Made by a program: the position numbers and the translations under genes. A stretch of 64,000 bases of DNA from Heracleum sosnowskyi (taxonomy: Eukaryota; Streptophyta; Magnoliopsida; Apiales; Apiaceae): positions 127,150,998 through 127,214,997 of the forward strand of contig CM061240.1 of the NCBI GenBank assembly GCA_030848705.1, in the 5' to 3' direction. Under the pieces are notes generated by a model. The model did not search any database. It saw nothing but the letters and a program-made list of their open reading frames with translations, and was not told where the DNA came from. This document shows positions 23,548-36,567 of the stretch, in pieces; position 1 is the stretch's first letter, and each line of letters opens with the position of its first letter.

Positions 23548-26500
23548 TCAATACTATTATATAAAGGAGAAGACGGGGGGCGGTGAGGTGGCGCTCTCAG
23601 ATCGCTTCGTTCTATTTTTCTATTTTTCTCAATTTTTTGAATTAATAATATTAAAAATTCGAAAAAATCTCAATTACCTTTTAAATACTTACTAATAGAG
23701 GAAACATATAATATTCTTGCATTTAAAATCCGTACTAATTGAGAAAGTAAATATACAATAGATCTTTACTAATGAAAAAAACTAAATATCACTAATGGAA
23801 GAAACTAAATATTCAATTATAATATTATTGCCTTCAAAATATCTAAATTACAAAAAAGTGCATTACCTTACATTATTTTGAACTTTCCTCTATTATTATC
23901 TAAATATTCTCATAATCAATACTATTATATAAAGGAGAAGACGGGGGCGGTGAGGTGGCGCGGTGGCGCTCTCATATCGCTTCGTTCTATTTTTCTAATT
24001 TTCTCAATTTTTTGAATTAATAATATTAAAATTCGAAAAAATCTCAATTACTTTTTAAATACTTACTAATAGAGAAAACATATAATATTTTTGCATTTAA
24101 AATCCCTACTAATTGAGAAAGTAAATATACAATAGATCTTTACTAATGGAGGAAACTAAATATCACTAATGGAAGAAACTAAATATTCAATTATAATATT
24201 TTTGCCTTCAAACTATACAATAGATCTTTACTAATGGAGGAAACTAAATATCACTAATGGAAGAAACTAAATATTCAATTATAATATTCTTGCCTTCAAA
24301 ATATCTAAATTAGAAAAAAAAGTGTATTACCTTACATTATTTTGAACTTTCTCTATTATTATCAAAATATTCTCATAATATTTTTTTTAAAGAAATTACT
24401 ATCTTAACATACTGCTCTCCTAAACTTTCCTTTTTTTTTTATGTAATATAATAGAAAATACAGGAACGTTTTGGTAAATAAGAAGTTAATAAATTAGATC
24501 GGTCTTGCATAAGAAATTAAGTGGGCGTTTGGGGTATCAAGAATAAGTTGACTTATAGCTTAAAATGAGTAAGTGCTTTATAAGTGATAAGTAGAGCTGA
24601 GCTTATAAATTCCTAGAGTGTTTGGTAAATCAGAACTTATAAGCAGTAGAGTGTTTGGGTAAATCGGAACTTATAAGTTAACTTATTATTATTTTTTTTA
24701 AAATATTTATTTTTTAATATATATAAATGGATATCAATGGATAGATCTCGATGAGTAGAGAAATTTGATATATACATATCAATTTTTTAATGAACGGATC
24801 AAAAGATATATGGTTTTGAAGATTTGAAGGATATTATATATTGCGTGTATCGAGAATAAGTTATAAGTTATAAGTTGAATGTTAAGGATTCTTAACATTC
24901 AACTTATCCATTTTAAGTAGCTATAAGTTGGTTTCACTTATTTTGGCAAACACCCTCCATAAGTCAAAATTGATTTATAAGCTATAAGCTAGCTTATAAA
25001 TCAATCGTCAAACAGGCCCTAAGTAATTAATACCAAAAATTAGAAAAAATCTCAATTGTCTTTTAAATATTTACTAATGGATAAAACTAAATATACAATT
25101 TCAATATTCTTGCATTTAAAATCTCTACTAATAGAGGAAAGTAAATATAATATTCTTGTATTTAAAATCTCTACTAATAGAGAAAGTAAATATATAATAG
25201 ATCTTTACTGATGGAGGAAACTAGATATCACTAATGGAGGAAACTAAATATTCGATTATAATATTCTTGCCTTCAAAATATCCAAATTATAAAAAAAAAG
25301 TGTATTACCTTACATTATTTTGAACTTTCTTCTATTATTATCAAAATATTCCCATAATATTTCTTTTCAAATGAAATTAACATCTTAACATTCTCTTCTC
25401 CTAAACTTTCTTCTTTTTTTATGTGATATAATAGAAAATACAGGAACGTTTTGGTAAATAAGAAATTAGATCGGTCTGACATAAGAAATTAATTAATTAA
25501 TACCAGAGATTAGAAAAAATCTCAATGGCCTTTTAAATATTTACTAATGAAGAAAACTAAATATACAATTTCAATATTCTTGCATTTAAAATATCTACTA
25601 ATGGAGGAAAGTAAATATAATATTCTTGCATTTAAAATCTCTATTAATGGGGAAAGTAAATATACAATAGATCTTTACTAATAGAGCAAACTAAATATTA
25701 CAAATGGAGGAAACTAAATATTCAATTATAATATTCTTGTCTTCAAATATCTAAATTAAAAAAAAAAGTGTATTACTTTACATTATTTTGAACTTCCCTT
25801 TATTATTATCTAGATATTCTCATAATATTTATTTTCAAATGAAATTACCATATTAACATTCTGCTCTCCTAAACTTTCTTTTTTAATGTAATATAATAGA
25901 AAATACAAGAACATATTGATAAATAAGAAGTTAAGAAATTAGATCGATCTTGCATAAGAAATTAAGTAATTACTTGATAAATAATTAATTACCTTTAATA
26001 CTTTCATATAAAGAGCTAATTAATAGTATAAATATACACCTAAACTCTGTTAATTGTCTACTGCAATTTTTGTTGTCAACATTGTTCTTCTTTACTTTTT
26101 TGTTTGTTCATGTTAAAAGTGTGTATATGAGTACATGAGTATGAGATTTTTTCCTTTATGTTATTTATGTTATTACGTTTGTTTGTATCCTAATGCAGGA
26201 TCATATTAAAATATTTGACAAGACAAGTTATTTGCTATTAGTGTTGATTGAGTAAAGACATGGATTAATAAGGAGGGGGATTCATCAGTTAATCATTCAG
26301 TTGTGAATTGATTTATATGTTTATGTGTGTACGTTATTAGTTTTGAATTTATAGTTAAAAGTTGATACACCTCTATACAAGGTAACTCGAAAGTGGAGAA
26401 TTCATCATGTCTTCAAAAACAAACTGTATCATTGTTTTTTAACGTTTAGATAGTTATTGCTTTAATTTTTATGAGAAAAAATTATATCTTTTAGTAAAAT

Positions 26501-26999
26501 ATTTTCTGTAATTCATACACGAAAATTCAAAGATAAAAATTGTATATTAAGAATTTATTTAGTGTGTGCATTTTTAACAAAATTCAATAAGTCGGTGCAT
26601 CTATAACAAAAGTCATACAAGAATAAGAAACATTGAGAAAATGTCATTAAATTAATTTTTTTTTAAAGGAAGAGGTTGTTGTTGTTTTTTGTTTTGAAAA
26701 AAAGAGATCATTATTAATAAAAAATTCTCCCAGCAACAAATAGGTTGTTTGTTCATATTTTTTGATTTTTTTCTTACTGGGAGTAGATTTGGAAGTAGTG
26801 AAGATTTTAATAGCTCTGAATGTATAATTGTAGTTTTTGATTGAACGATCTAGAACTTTATATATATATAATTCAAAAGAAAACTTAATTTTATATTAGA
26901 AATATTATTTTATTTAAAAACGTATTTTGTAGAATATTTTTTAAGAAAATTTAGAGATATTATTATAAAGCCGCTGCGAAGCGCGGCTTAGTAAACTAG
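23548..26999 (+). mobile_element. non-autonomous Helitron with repeated 5' segments
   Basis: It begins TCAATACTATTATATAAAGG after an A and ends CTAG before a T, with a GC-rich hairpin (AAGCCG...CGGCTT) about 10 bases before the end: the three Helitron hallmarks. No Rep/helicase ORF is present. The same 5' end occurs again at 23916, and the interior is four imperfect copies of a 370-480 bp unit (words CTAATGGAGGAAACTAAATAT, TAGAAAATACAGGAACG). A Tourist MITE lies between copies two and three. Confidence 0.8.
24521..25019. mobile_element. Tourist-like MITE, intact copy B2
   Basis: 499 bp, flanked by TAA (24518-24520, 25020-25022), and nearly identical to copy B at 564-1291 without its hAT insertion. 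It runs through the uninterrupted sequence GGGCGTTTGGGGTATCAAG, the empty site of that insertion. Confidence 0.88.
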
Positions 27000-27551
27000 T
27001 TATACGTATAAATTAAGTATAGTGTACTTGTACTATTTTAACATACTTGAAACTGTTCATAAGATTGTATTAGTAATATACTTAGAATTTATTAAAATTT
27101 ATATGAATTTATGAATTTTTTGGACTAAATGACATATATTATAAAAATATATATTGCTTTAATTTTAGTGAATATTCATTTATGTTTACCTAGGGTTTTT
27201 AAAGATTCCAATAAAATTTATTCATTAATGCATTTAGCGAAATTATTCATTTACTTCATTGTCCCAAGTTGAGACCGGAAAAAAATATTCATTTGACGAG
27301 ATTATTTATTTATCGAACATTCATTTATCGACGTTCTACTGTACATGCAAATAGAATATTGGTCTTTTTGTTGTGGGCCCATAAACATACTTTAACAATT
27401 ACTTTTTTATAAGTTGGTTAATTTTTATTGGATGAGATTTTTGTGAATGCATGGATCATTATTATTACTAAAAATATAATTAATTAAAAGATGTCACTAA
27501 ATTTTTATTAGGTGCCTACGGGCACACATTAGAAATTTTTATAGAATTAAC

Positions 27552-29736
27552 TCCTTTATATATAATAAGCGTAAGGGAGATCTTATCCAAAACTTTGGTC
27601 CGTCACTGTACTACCAAGTATATGATCCGTTGGATTATAAAACTATAAATATTCAAATAGATGAGAACCGTTAGATATAATATTAAAAATTGTATTTGAT
27701 TAATATTAGGATAGTATTTAAATACTAAAAGATGTATTTTGATAATTTAAACCAATTATAAATGGGTTTTCTATATTGAATTGAAATCTTTATGTAAAAA
27801 TTCGTAAATAAGTTTTCTATATTGAATAGAATTCTCCATGTTAAAAATTCCTGACTTTCTTTTCTCTTTCATGGACAATTCCAATTAGATAAAAATTGTT
27901 AAGCCATCTTTTAATTCAAGGTAATTTAGTTATCTTCATATGGGTTGTAAAATCGTCAAAATCTAATTTTTAAAACACAAGATAAAGCCCAAATTAGTAA
28001 AGTGGGTATTTAAATTCTAATAATAATTATTACGTCATCATTATTTTAATGTCAATTTAATTACTTTTTTCTAACTATTTTAAATTTAGAAATCTATGTT
28101 CAAAAATTCAAATCAATCTAAGAAAAATTCAAATCAACAAAGAATATAATAATACGAGGATAAAATTTAATAAAATTGTGCATTTTTTTATCTTATTTTA
28201 TTAAATTTTATATCATAACTAATTAAATATTATTTTTTATTAAATAATAAATTATACCCAAATGGTGATTTTGTTTTATAAAAACTCATAGAGACCTAAT
28301 TTCATTGTTAGCAGGACTATATTCATATTTAAAAAAAAACCGTATTTTGAAATTTTAGACTCAGCTACAGAAGAGGCCTAACTTTTTTAACCTATATACA
28401 TTGTAAATTATTAAATTCGAAACTTTAAAAGTTTGTTGATCAATTAGTATAGTACTTTTTTGAAAAATCGTACTTTATAGAAAATATTATCAAATAACCC
28501 ATGTCTACAAGAAAAAGAAAATGAAAAAATTCTTATTTTTCAAAAAAAATTGTAAATTTTAATATGTTGTTGGTAGATTCAAACCTTAGATCATTCTACG
28601 TGATAATTTTACTGTTATATCTAACGTTTCTCAACAATTTAATTTGAAAGATCCAACGATTATGAATTGAGTGATCAAGCGACCAGACTTATAAGAAAAC
28701 TTTCATTATTTAGTCTTTAATATAATAACATAGATATTTACGGGATATACTATAAAAAATGAATTTTATACAGAATTTTGATCGTCACGGTGTACTACTG
28801 TAAAAGAAGAACTATTACAAAAAAAAATTATATTTTAATTGATAATTTATTTTCTCAAAAGTTCAAAGTTCCCCCATCATTAACATATTACAAAAAAGAG
28901 TATATTATATTTTAGCAATAAATATTTAAAAGAATAAAAATTAAAAAAAAATATATTAAAAAAATTAATGATGTCATCCTGGTAGTTTGGTCCTAAATAC
29001 CGCCAAAACATTCTCAACCGTTAGATCCAATACTTTTAAAAATAGACGATCAAGATTATATCATATAAAAAAAAGTTATTATCTAAAAATGATATAAGTT
29101 AAAAGATATTATATTAGGATTGGATTTTCCAAAAAGTTAAAACATAAAAATAGTTGTAATTAAATAAGGAAACCCATTTAATATCAAAATAATAAAAATC
29201 GTTTAATCTTAAATAGATAGGTGAAAACCATTAGATTTAACATTAAAAACTGTATTTGGTTAATAAAGGGTATTCTAATAATCTAAACTACATATAAGTA
29301 GATTTCCTAAATCGAATAGAATTCTCAATATTAAATTTCGTCCCTTTATTCTCATTTTAGTTTTAGAATAGTTTTTAATTGAAAAAGAACTATTAAACCA
29401 CAACTAAATTAAAGATTATTTTGTGAATTTCATGTGGACCGTAAAATTGGCCAAATCTAACTTTTATAACTCAATATAAACAAATATTAAATTGAGCGTG
29501 TAAAATATAATAAATATCAAATTTTTAACTATAATTTTTTTTGACTAATTTTTTTTTTAACAATAATTTAATCATGTAAACTAATAACTTTTAAATATTA
29601 AAATATTCATAAATAAATATAATTATAAATATTAAAAAAACAATCGTGTGTTCCATGGGTAATTAAAATATAATTATAAACAAAATAATTATAAATAAAA
29701 TTTAAGTAACCGTGCATCGCACGAGTTATAAACTAG
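27552..29736 (+). mobile_element. non-autonomous Helitron, family 2, copy 1
   Basis: The 3' end is typical: hairpin CGTGCATCGCACG followed by CTAG and then T. The 5' end TCCTTTATATATAATAAGC matches the second copy at 39033, although the base before TC is C rather than A. The interior is AT-rich and non-coding, over 80 percent alike by eye to 39033-41016 along most of its length. Confidence 0.75.
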
Positions 29737-29756
29737 TATATAATTAAATCTTTAAC

Positions 29757-31372
29757 CGGATAGCGTGGAATAATATGAGTCTCTCTAAAAATAAAGGGGG
29801 AATCGGTTTTCGTAACCTTTATGGGTTCAATATTGCTTTGCTAGGTAAGCAAATCTGGAATTTTATACAGAACCCAAACTCTCTTGTGGCCAGAATTTTT
29901 AAAGAACGGTACTTCCCCTCTGATCATGTTTTAAAGGCAGCAAAGGGTCAACACTCGAGTTATATATGGACTGGCATCTGGACTGCGAAGGAGGAGCTGA
30001 AAAATGGCTTCAGATGGGTTATAGGGAATGGGGACGAGATAGTTGCAACCAAAGATCGATGGCTACGAAATAAAAGTGATTCTCAGGTGGAGCAATGCCC
30101 TTATTACGAAGGGAGGAATGAAAAAGTCTCGAGTTTGTTTATTCTGAATGAGAGAGAATGGGATGTCATTAAAGTTCGAAGTCATTTTCTTCCTGTCGAT
30201 GCAGAGGCAATTCTGAAAGTGTATATTCCTCAGAGAGATGTGACAGATAGAGTTGCATGGGAGAAATCGAATAATGGTTTATATACAGCTAAATCTGCTT
30301 ATCATTATTGGTTCGACTTGAAATTTGGTAATGGCTCTATCCCTCAGAGTTTGGGGTAGAAGAAAATCTGGCATTTACAAGTTCCTCATAAAGTCAGAGT
30401 ATTCCTGTGGCGTTTTTGCAGAGATGTTATCCCAGTCCGTAGACGTCTGAGTTCGAAAGGAATTAGAGTCCCTATTACCTGTCCTGTGTGCCTAAATGAC
30501 GTAGAACATATGACACACTTGTTCTATGACTGTAGATTTGCAACAGGGTGTTGGGCCCATGTTGGGTTGCAATATGATTGGAGTGATGTAGAGTACGCAC
30601 CTGAATGGGTTCTCCAGAAGCTCAGTACGGGTACTAAAGAGGAGCTGCAGAAAATTTGTATGATTTTGTGGGGCATTTGGTATTGACGGAATAAAAAGGT
30701 GTGGGATGATAAAACGGTTACTCCGGGAATGGCCATGCAGTATAGTTTATCCACTCTCTCGGATTGGGTTGAGGCGAAGCGCAGTCAGGGGACGAACAAG
30801 TCTGTAGTTCGAACACAAGAGACTTCAACTAACCAACCTAATGGTAATTGGCAACCTCCAGGTGCAGGGAATTTGAAGATCAATGTGGATGCCTCTGTTT
30901 TCCCAGGTGCGCATACATTCTCAGTGGGAATGGTGTTGAGGGATCATGCAGGCATGTTCATGGGGGCAAAACTTGTTGTTTCGAGGGGCAGGTGGCAGTG
31001 GTGAAGGCTGAGGCTATTGGAGTGCGTGAAGCTCTGTCGTGGGTCAAGGAACTGCAGAAGCAAGGAGATAGGGTGCTTATTGAATCAGATGCTCAGCCGG
31101 TTGTTAAATATATTGTGGGCAACTCAGTCAATCTCCTGGAAGTTGGAGGAATATTAGATGATTGCAAGGTTTTGATATCTAGTTTGCCTTTAACTTCTAT
31201 TACTTTTATCCGGAAGAATGCTAACAAGGTAGCCCATCAAGTTGCTAGAATTCCTTGTTTAGTAAATTCCCATAATCTTTACACGTCTCCTCCTACGTGT
31301 TTGTTGGAGGCTCTCTCTGCTGATGCTTTGTTTTGATTGAAACGTTCATTTACTTTCAAAAAAAAAAAAAAA
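29757..31372 (+). mobile_element. 5'-truncated L1-type LINE insertion
   Basis: A 15-bp target duplication AATTAAATCTTTAAC lies at 29742-29756 and again at 31373-31387, and the insert ends in a poly(A) run (31358-31372). These are the marks of target-primed reverse transcription with 5' truncation. The body is the last part of a plant L1 ORF2. The insertion lies about 20 bp past the Helitron end at 29736. Confidence 0.93.
29775..31336 (+). pseudogene. LINE ORF2 C-terminal remnant: zf-RVT and RNase H
   Basis: The reading frame covers the end of the RT region (LSKNKGGIGFRN), the zf-RVT domain (30350-30570: Trp-rich, then CPVC...HLFYDC zinc-binding motif) and a plant RVT_3-type RNase H (30870-31290) with catalytic NVDAS, KAEA and ESDAQ motifs. 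In-frame stops at 30357-30359 (TAG) and 30684-30686 (TGA) and a one-base frameshift near 30985-31000 within a GAGGGG run break it. The N-terminal endonuclease and most of the RT were never copied in. It is dead. Confidence 0.92.
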
Positions 31373-31387
31373 AATTAAATCTTTAAC

Positions 31388-31712
31388 TATATCTATAAAA
31401 ACGCTTGACCTGCTTGTCCTTATTTTGAGTTAATTGAAATCAATGTACCTGAAACAAGGGAGACCAAGGTTAAGATAAAGGTTAAATTCAGCGGACACCT
31501 AACACAACTACTGAATTTATGTAACTGACAAGCTAATAAACATTGTAATTAACTATGCCATTACCTCTCTGAAATTTATACAGTAAAGTTTTACAAAAAA
31601 ACTATGGCATTACCTTAGTATTAAGTGTGGTAGTACCTTCTTTTGTTTAACTGCTTTTACAGTTTTGCTTCGATGTCATTCGTAAATTTAGCCACAAATG
31701 TATATTTCATAA
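31388..31712. other. intergenic, nothing recognised
   Basis: Short spacer after the LINE; AT-rich with no supported feature. Confidence 0.4.
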
Positions 31713-32085
31713 GAGTTAAGTTCTATGGAGACCACCTTTTTTGTGGAGACCTGGAGACCACATACGTTCTGCAATCTAAATTTGACAAAATAGATCATAT
31801 TTTGTAATCAAAAATTTGCAAAACGTACTGTTTTGCAAAGTATATTCTATGAAAATCACTATTTCATTGAAAATCTTGAAAATCATGTAAGTTCTGCAAA
31901 CTAAACATGTATGTTCTGCAAACCGAACATGTTTGCAGAATAATATGTTTTGCTATGTTTTAGTTGCAAAATATATATAATTTTAAAATTTTTAAATGAA
32001 AATAGTTATTTTCATAGAACATAATTTATAAAATGTTATATTTTGCTAAATTTAGATTGTAAGACGTATGTGGTAATTGAATGTG
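31713..32085. repeat. foldback MITE-like repeat
   Basis: The left arm from ACCACATACGTTCTGCAAT onward and the right arm ending ATTGTAAGACGTATGTGGT are extended inverted repeats, with GTTCTGCAAAC words in the middle in both orientations. The outer boundary (AGTTCTATGGAGACC side) and the target duplication are not resolved. Confidence 0.55.
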
Positions 32086-33850
32086 ATAAGTAAGATATAT
32101 AAATACGACAAAAACGAAATATGAGGTAGTTTTCCAAGAAAAAGACTAATATTTGTGGCCAAGTATTATATGCAAGACAAATGTTCGATTTAGATCATTT
32201 ATAAGTTTTTTTTGGACAAATCTAAGTATATTTCATTAATTTGAAAGGACATCGATCTGGACAAATTCCCAATCAGTTATGCAATCAGGTTAAAAATTAA
32301 ATAAACGAGTTAAATAATTAGCTAGTTTGTTTTCGAATCGCTTAACATACCGAATACAAATATTCTTGAAGCTAAAAATAAATTCGATGGTCTCCCGAAC
32401 AATCTAGCCTACACCAATTTTTGATATTTTCCTGAAAATAGTAGCATTATAATTGAGTTTTACGCAATTAAATTTAGATGTAGTCTAGTGGATAGAGATG
32501 CTTCGTAATATGAACAATTTTTTGTTGTGAAAACTGAAAAGTGAACTCTTGCAATTTTCATCACCGTTCCATTTCACATCACTTCAATGCGAGCTTTCCA
32601 ATCCCTCAATACACCAAATTAATTATTCTAAACGAAATAACCCACACAAAACAATTCAAAATACATCAAAACATACTAAATTCTATCAAAAAGATACAAC
32701 AAACAACTCAAAAAATTAGGTACAGAAAACACACATCATCCAAGGATGATTATTATCGAAAGAAAAACAAAAATAGCATAAGAAAAACGGTCTGTGGCCG
32801 GTAAAATAGCCACCAATGGAGAGGAAGAACGAAGACAATTAACTAATAAGAATGAGAAGTCAGAAGAGATCACTTAGAAGTGTTAAATCCTCATCCCTGC
32901 GATATTTATTTTAGTATAATACATTGAAAATATACACTAATGAAAACAACAGAAATTAAAATAACAAATTTAATTTGCAGAGCAATTTCGTATTCCATTC
33001 ATTTTTTTGAAAAGGAGTTCGTAAATCATAGATATGAGGATTATCGTGACATGGTCTTACATAAAAACGCGTATATATAAATGTAAAATTTAACATTGTA
33101 CTACATAATTTCAATTATGAAAATACGGAAACGAAGACACATCTGAAAAATTATTATGTTTTGATAAATTTGATATATTTTATTCAATATATTAGAAATG
33201 TTATATAAAATTTATCTCAAATTTCTTATTCTCTTCAATAATAATACTCCTATATTTAAATACTATGTAGTCTAAAGAATTCTCAACAGCATGGTAAGAA
33301 ATGACTTTCAGATAATATAGATAATTTTGAAGGGGATGTATCGATAGATGTGCTAAATTGGCAACTCCAAGACATGGGTCACACGTGATTGGGAGTCCGC
33401 ACCTGGACACTTGCAGTTTGGATTCTATTTTTTCCGACATGTCAATATTATCCAACCCTCGTGCCCATTGGCCGGCCATTTCCTACAACACCGCCTTTGT
33501 TGTAGTAGAATTCTTTTAAGCTAGAAACACGATTGCACTTGCAAAGAATAGCAAAAAATTATCATGCATGTGTCACTGGTGTACATGGGTGTATTATTGT
33601 AAGTAGCTAGCAAGTAGCAACCATATTACAGTCATCCAGTCTGAAAAACTCAGAATCCTAAATTATATCAACTTCACAAAGATCTGTGGACGAATGAATA
33701 ATTGATCAGCCCATAGAATCGTTGCACAAACCATTAGCTCCTGAGTTCAGCATCTATTTTTTCACAAATATATACCCAAAAGAGAATTTGATAGGCTGAA
33801 CTTGGAACTCAACTTGTATACGTTACTTCAGCTCTCCTCTTTAGGCTACT
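32086..33850. other. intergenic, nothing recognised
   Basis: A 92-codon minus-strand frame (33201-33479) and an 87-codon plus-strand frame (32541-32804) are present, but neither shows a domain or codon pattern I trust. The block 33350-33500 is noticeably richer in GC than its surroundings. Confidence 0.35.
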
Positions 33851-33854
33851 GTCG

Positions 33855-35225
33855 GGTAATCGCGGTCCGGTTTGGTTCGGGTTGAATATCAAACCGGAAC
33901 CAAACCCCAAAATAGCGATTCTGGAAAAAATTAAATCAAATCGTAATTCGTAAATCAACAAAATCAAACCATTCGATTCGATTTTAGTCGGTTTGGATTA
34001 ACGAATTTTGACAGTTCTCGACAAAATTTGGTTAACAAAATTAAAAAATAAAATAATACCTTTTCGATTTAAATTTTTTCAGATAGTTTGATTAGTAAAA
34101 TTAGGAAATAAAAATACTTTTGAAATTCAAAATTTTCTTCTTTAAATGTGCATAAATAATAAAAATTATTCCAACATAATAAAGTATTAACCGCAAATGA
34201 CTAACGTTCAATTTAGTTACAACAATGAAATATTGGATACGAAAAGTAATATAAAATTTGTGATTCATAAGATAAAATTACTTTATATAATATAATCATA
34301 AATATAGAAAAAAAATATAACACATATGGCATGCAAATTGATCGTTGAGATAGAAAAAAATACAATAAAGTCGGATTTTGAAAAAAAATTATCGATTAAC
34401 GGAAAAAGTCAAATTAAAAACAGAGGGATTAGGTGAGATTGTGTATGAGAGAGTATATTTTAATTGTATATTAAAATACACCCTCACATACACAATCCCA
34501 CATAATCCCCTTCATTTTTAATTTGATTTTCCTCGTGAATCGGTGAACTTTTTTTAAAATCCGAATTCACTATATTTTTCTCCTTCTTCCAACAATCAAT
34601 ATGCATACCAAATGTGCTATATTACAGTGATTTCTATAAGAATAAATAGTAATTTCAGCATAGATCTAACGATATATAAATTTAGTGATTTTACGGTACA
34701 AATTTTGTAATTTACGTATAGATCTGGAGAAAAAAAATCACTAGATTTACACAGAAATCACTATTTATTCTTATAGGAATCACCAATATTTTAGTGATTC
34801 TCGCAAGCATGAATAGTGATTTATCGTCAGAATATATCAAATATGGTATGCAAACTGATTGTTGCGAGATAAAGAAAAATAAAGTGAAGTCAGATTTCAA
34901 AAAAAGATCACCAATTAACGGGAAAAATATAATTACGAATGAAAAAATATAATTACGAATGGAGGGGATTAGGTGAGATTGTGTGTGAGAGTGTGTATTT
35001 AATTGTGTGTGATGCAGTTTCTAGTTTTTATTTTAAATTGGTTTCTATTTGAGTATATAGATACGGTTCGGATTGAGAGCGGATTGAGTTCTTGTCAATC
35101 TGAAACCAATTCACGATCCACGATTTTTTAAAGTAGTTGAACTGAAATCGTGAACCACATTTGATTTCGGTTCGAATCAGTTCAAAATTAGATTAATTTT
35201 TACGAATTATGCGGTTTAACTCGAG
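33855..35225. repeat. CGGTTCGG hAT-like MITE fragments around a foldback repeat
   Basis: The left (33855-34020) and right (35050-35225) parts are rich in CGGTTTGG/CCAAACCG and GGTTCG words, as in the hAT-type fragment at 4752. They flank the foldback at 34322-35010, suggesting one element interrupted by another. Exact ends and duplications are not visible. Confidence 0.4.
34322..35010. repeat. multi-arm foldback repeat
   Basis: Arm 1 (34322-34463) and arm 2 (34470-34621) are imperfect inverted copies of about 145 bp centred on TATTTTAATTGTATATTAAAATA. A third copy in the orientation of arm 1 lies at 34842-35010. Between arms 2 and 3 is a second inverted repeat of about 30 bp (34627-34656 with 34755-34784). 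No ORF is present. Confidence 0.7.
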
Positions 35226-36125
35226 ATCACCATGTTGGATACAAGATTTATTACATATCGAATCCTTTAACTAAAATGCAAACATTTTGACTAATTTTAA
35301 AATCAAATATGAATCAAACTTAATTATGATTCGAAATATACAACCTACTACCAAATTCTTGATATATCACCAAAAGAGGCTATGACAAAAAAGTATAAAC
35401 CGGCTTATCAGACATCCTGGAGACGAATAAAAATAATACTACGAAATTAAATTAGAATATCTTACGGTATCATAACCATGTTATGTTTTTATATATGCCA
35501 TAATTTGATTTATAAAATGGGTCCATGCGATGATACATATTTTCTAGAAAACAGTGCAGTCTTTTTCTTTTTGTGACCAAGTATGTCCATACTCCATGTG
35601 GTCCAAATGATCACGACACATTGGTGTTGTAGAAATGACTTTGAATCTTTTCAAGTTTTAATCATGTTTACCGCTCATCTCCAGTGACGGAACCATGAAC
35701 TTATATTACTCGAGTCTCATATCAAACTTTAAAAATTATTCGGTGTTTAAATTCTTTTTATTCAATATTTATAATAAAAATTCGAGACTAAAAAAACAAA
35801 TCTTAGCTACAGCCTCTCTTAACCCTTGGTTCCGCCCCTGCCCATCCCACAAGGGTTAGGTTTTTGTTTTTGTTACATCTATAAAACGAGAGAGTATATA
35901 ATAAGATGATGGGATTAGTATATAAAATAAGCATTTAGCTCACATTCTTAGGTCTCAAAGTGGGATTAAGCATGTACTAATCATGTTGTCTTAGTCCGTA
36001 ATTTTAACAAGACCCAATGGCTGCACATTTTTAGAGTTTAATTACTAGCTAGAACCATAACCCCGTGGTGCTCAAATTCGGAATCATATTTTCGGATATA
36101 GATCCGGGCAAAAAATAGTTACTAT
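35226..36125. other. intergenic, nothing recognised
   Basis: AT-rich spacer without supported coding, RNA or transposon features. Confidence 0.4.
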
Positions 36126-36137
36126 TGTTATAAAACT

Positions 36138-36184
<47 letters not shown>

Positions 36185-36397
36185 TTAACAAGGATTGTCT
36201 GATGAGAGCAAGAAGTAGTGTTTTTTTTACTTCTCGTTTTTGTGCAACAGAAATGGTGATATAATGACCCTATTTATAGGGTGTTTGCAAACCGTATTGT
36301 ACTACATTTGTACTATATTACTTATCAAGTAAGTCTCTTAACTCAGCTAGCTAGTAAGTCTATAGGATAGACTTTGACAATCACATATATTACAACA
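36126..36397 (-). repeat. copia 3' LTR, 272 bp
   Basis: In element orientation it begins TGTTGTAATATATG and ends TTTATAACA, so the TG...CA ends and short inverted repeat are intact, and it directly follows the polypurine tract. A TATA box (CCTATAAATAGGG, about 36270-36282) sits mid-LTR. An (ATA)n tract of about 45 bp (36139-36184) lies near its 3' end. Confidence 0.85.
36139..36184. repeat. (AAT)n microsatellite
   Basis: About fifteen AAT/ATA trinucleotides inside the copia 3' LTR. The second LTR copy has a much shorter tract (37166-37184). Confidence 0.95.
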
Positions 36398-36567
36398 CTC
36401 CCCCTTGATTGTCAATGTAAATTATTTCAGAGATTGACTGTCTCGTTAAAACCTTGTAAGGAAAAATTCAGTGGGATAAAAACCTTGACGAATGAAAAAG
36501 AGTACAGTCTCCCCCTGAATAAAATATCTCATATGTTGACATCCTTATGCAACAAGCTTCTCAGTCT

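Larger units (their letters stand above)
23287..27341. mobile_element. pogo/Emigrant-like element split by a Helitron
   Basis: The left end CAGTAGAACCTCGATAAATG and the right end CATTTATCGACGTTCTACTG are inverted repeats flanked by TA (23285-23286, 27342-27343). Subtracting the Helitron at 23548-26999 leaves about 603 bp of non-coding element. ATTCATTTA / AATGAATA words recur near both ends. Confidence 0.8.

Noticed and set aside
33201..33479. 92-codon minus-strand frame
   Set aside because: No recognisable motif; the C-terminal half is simple AT-rich translation.
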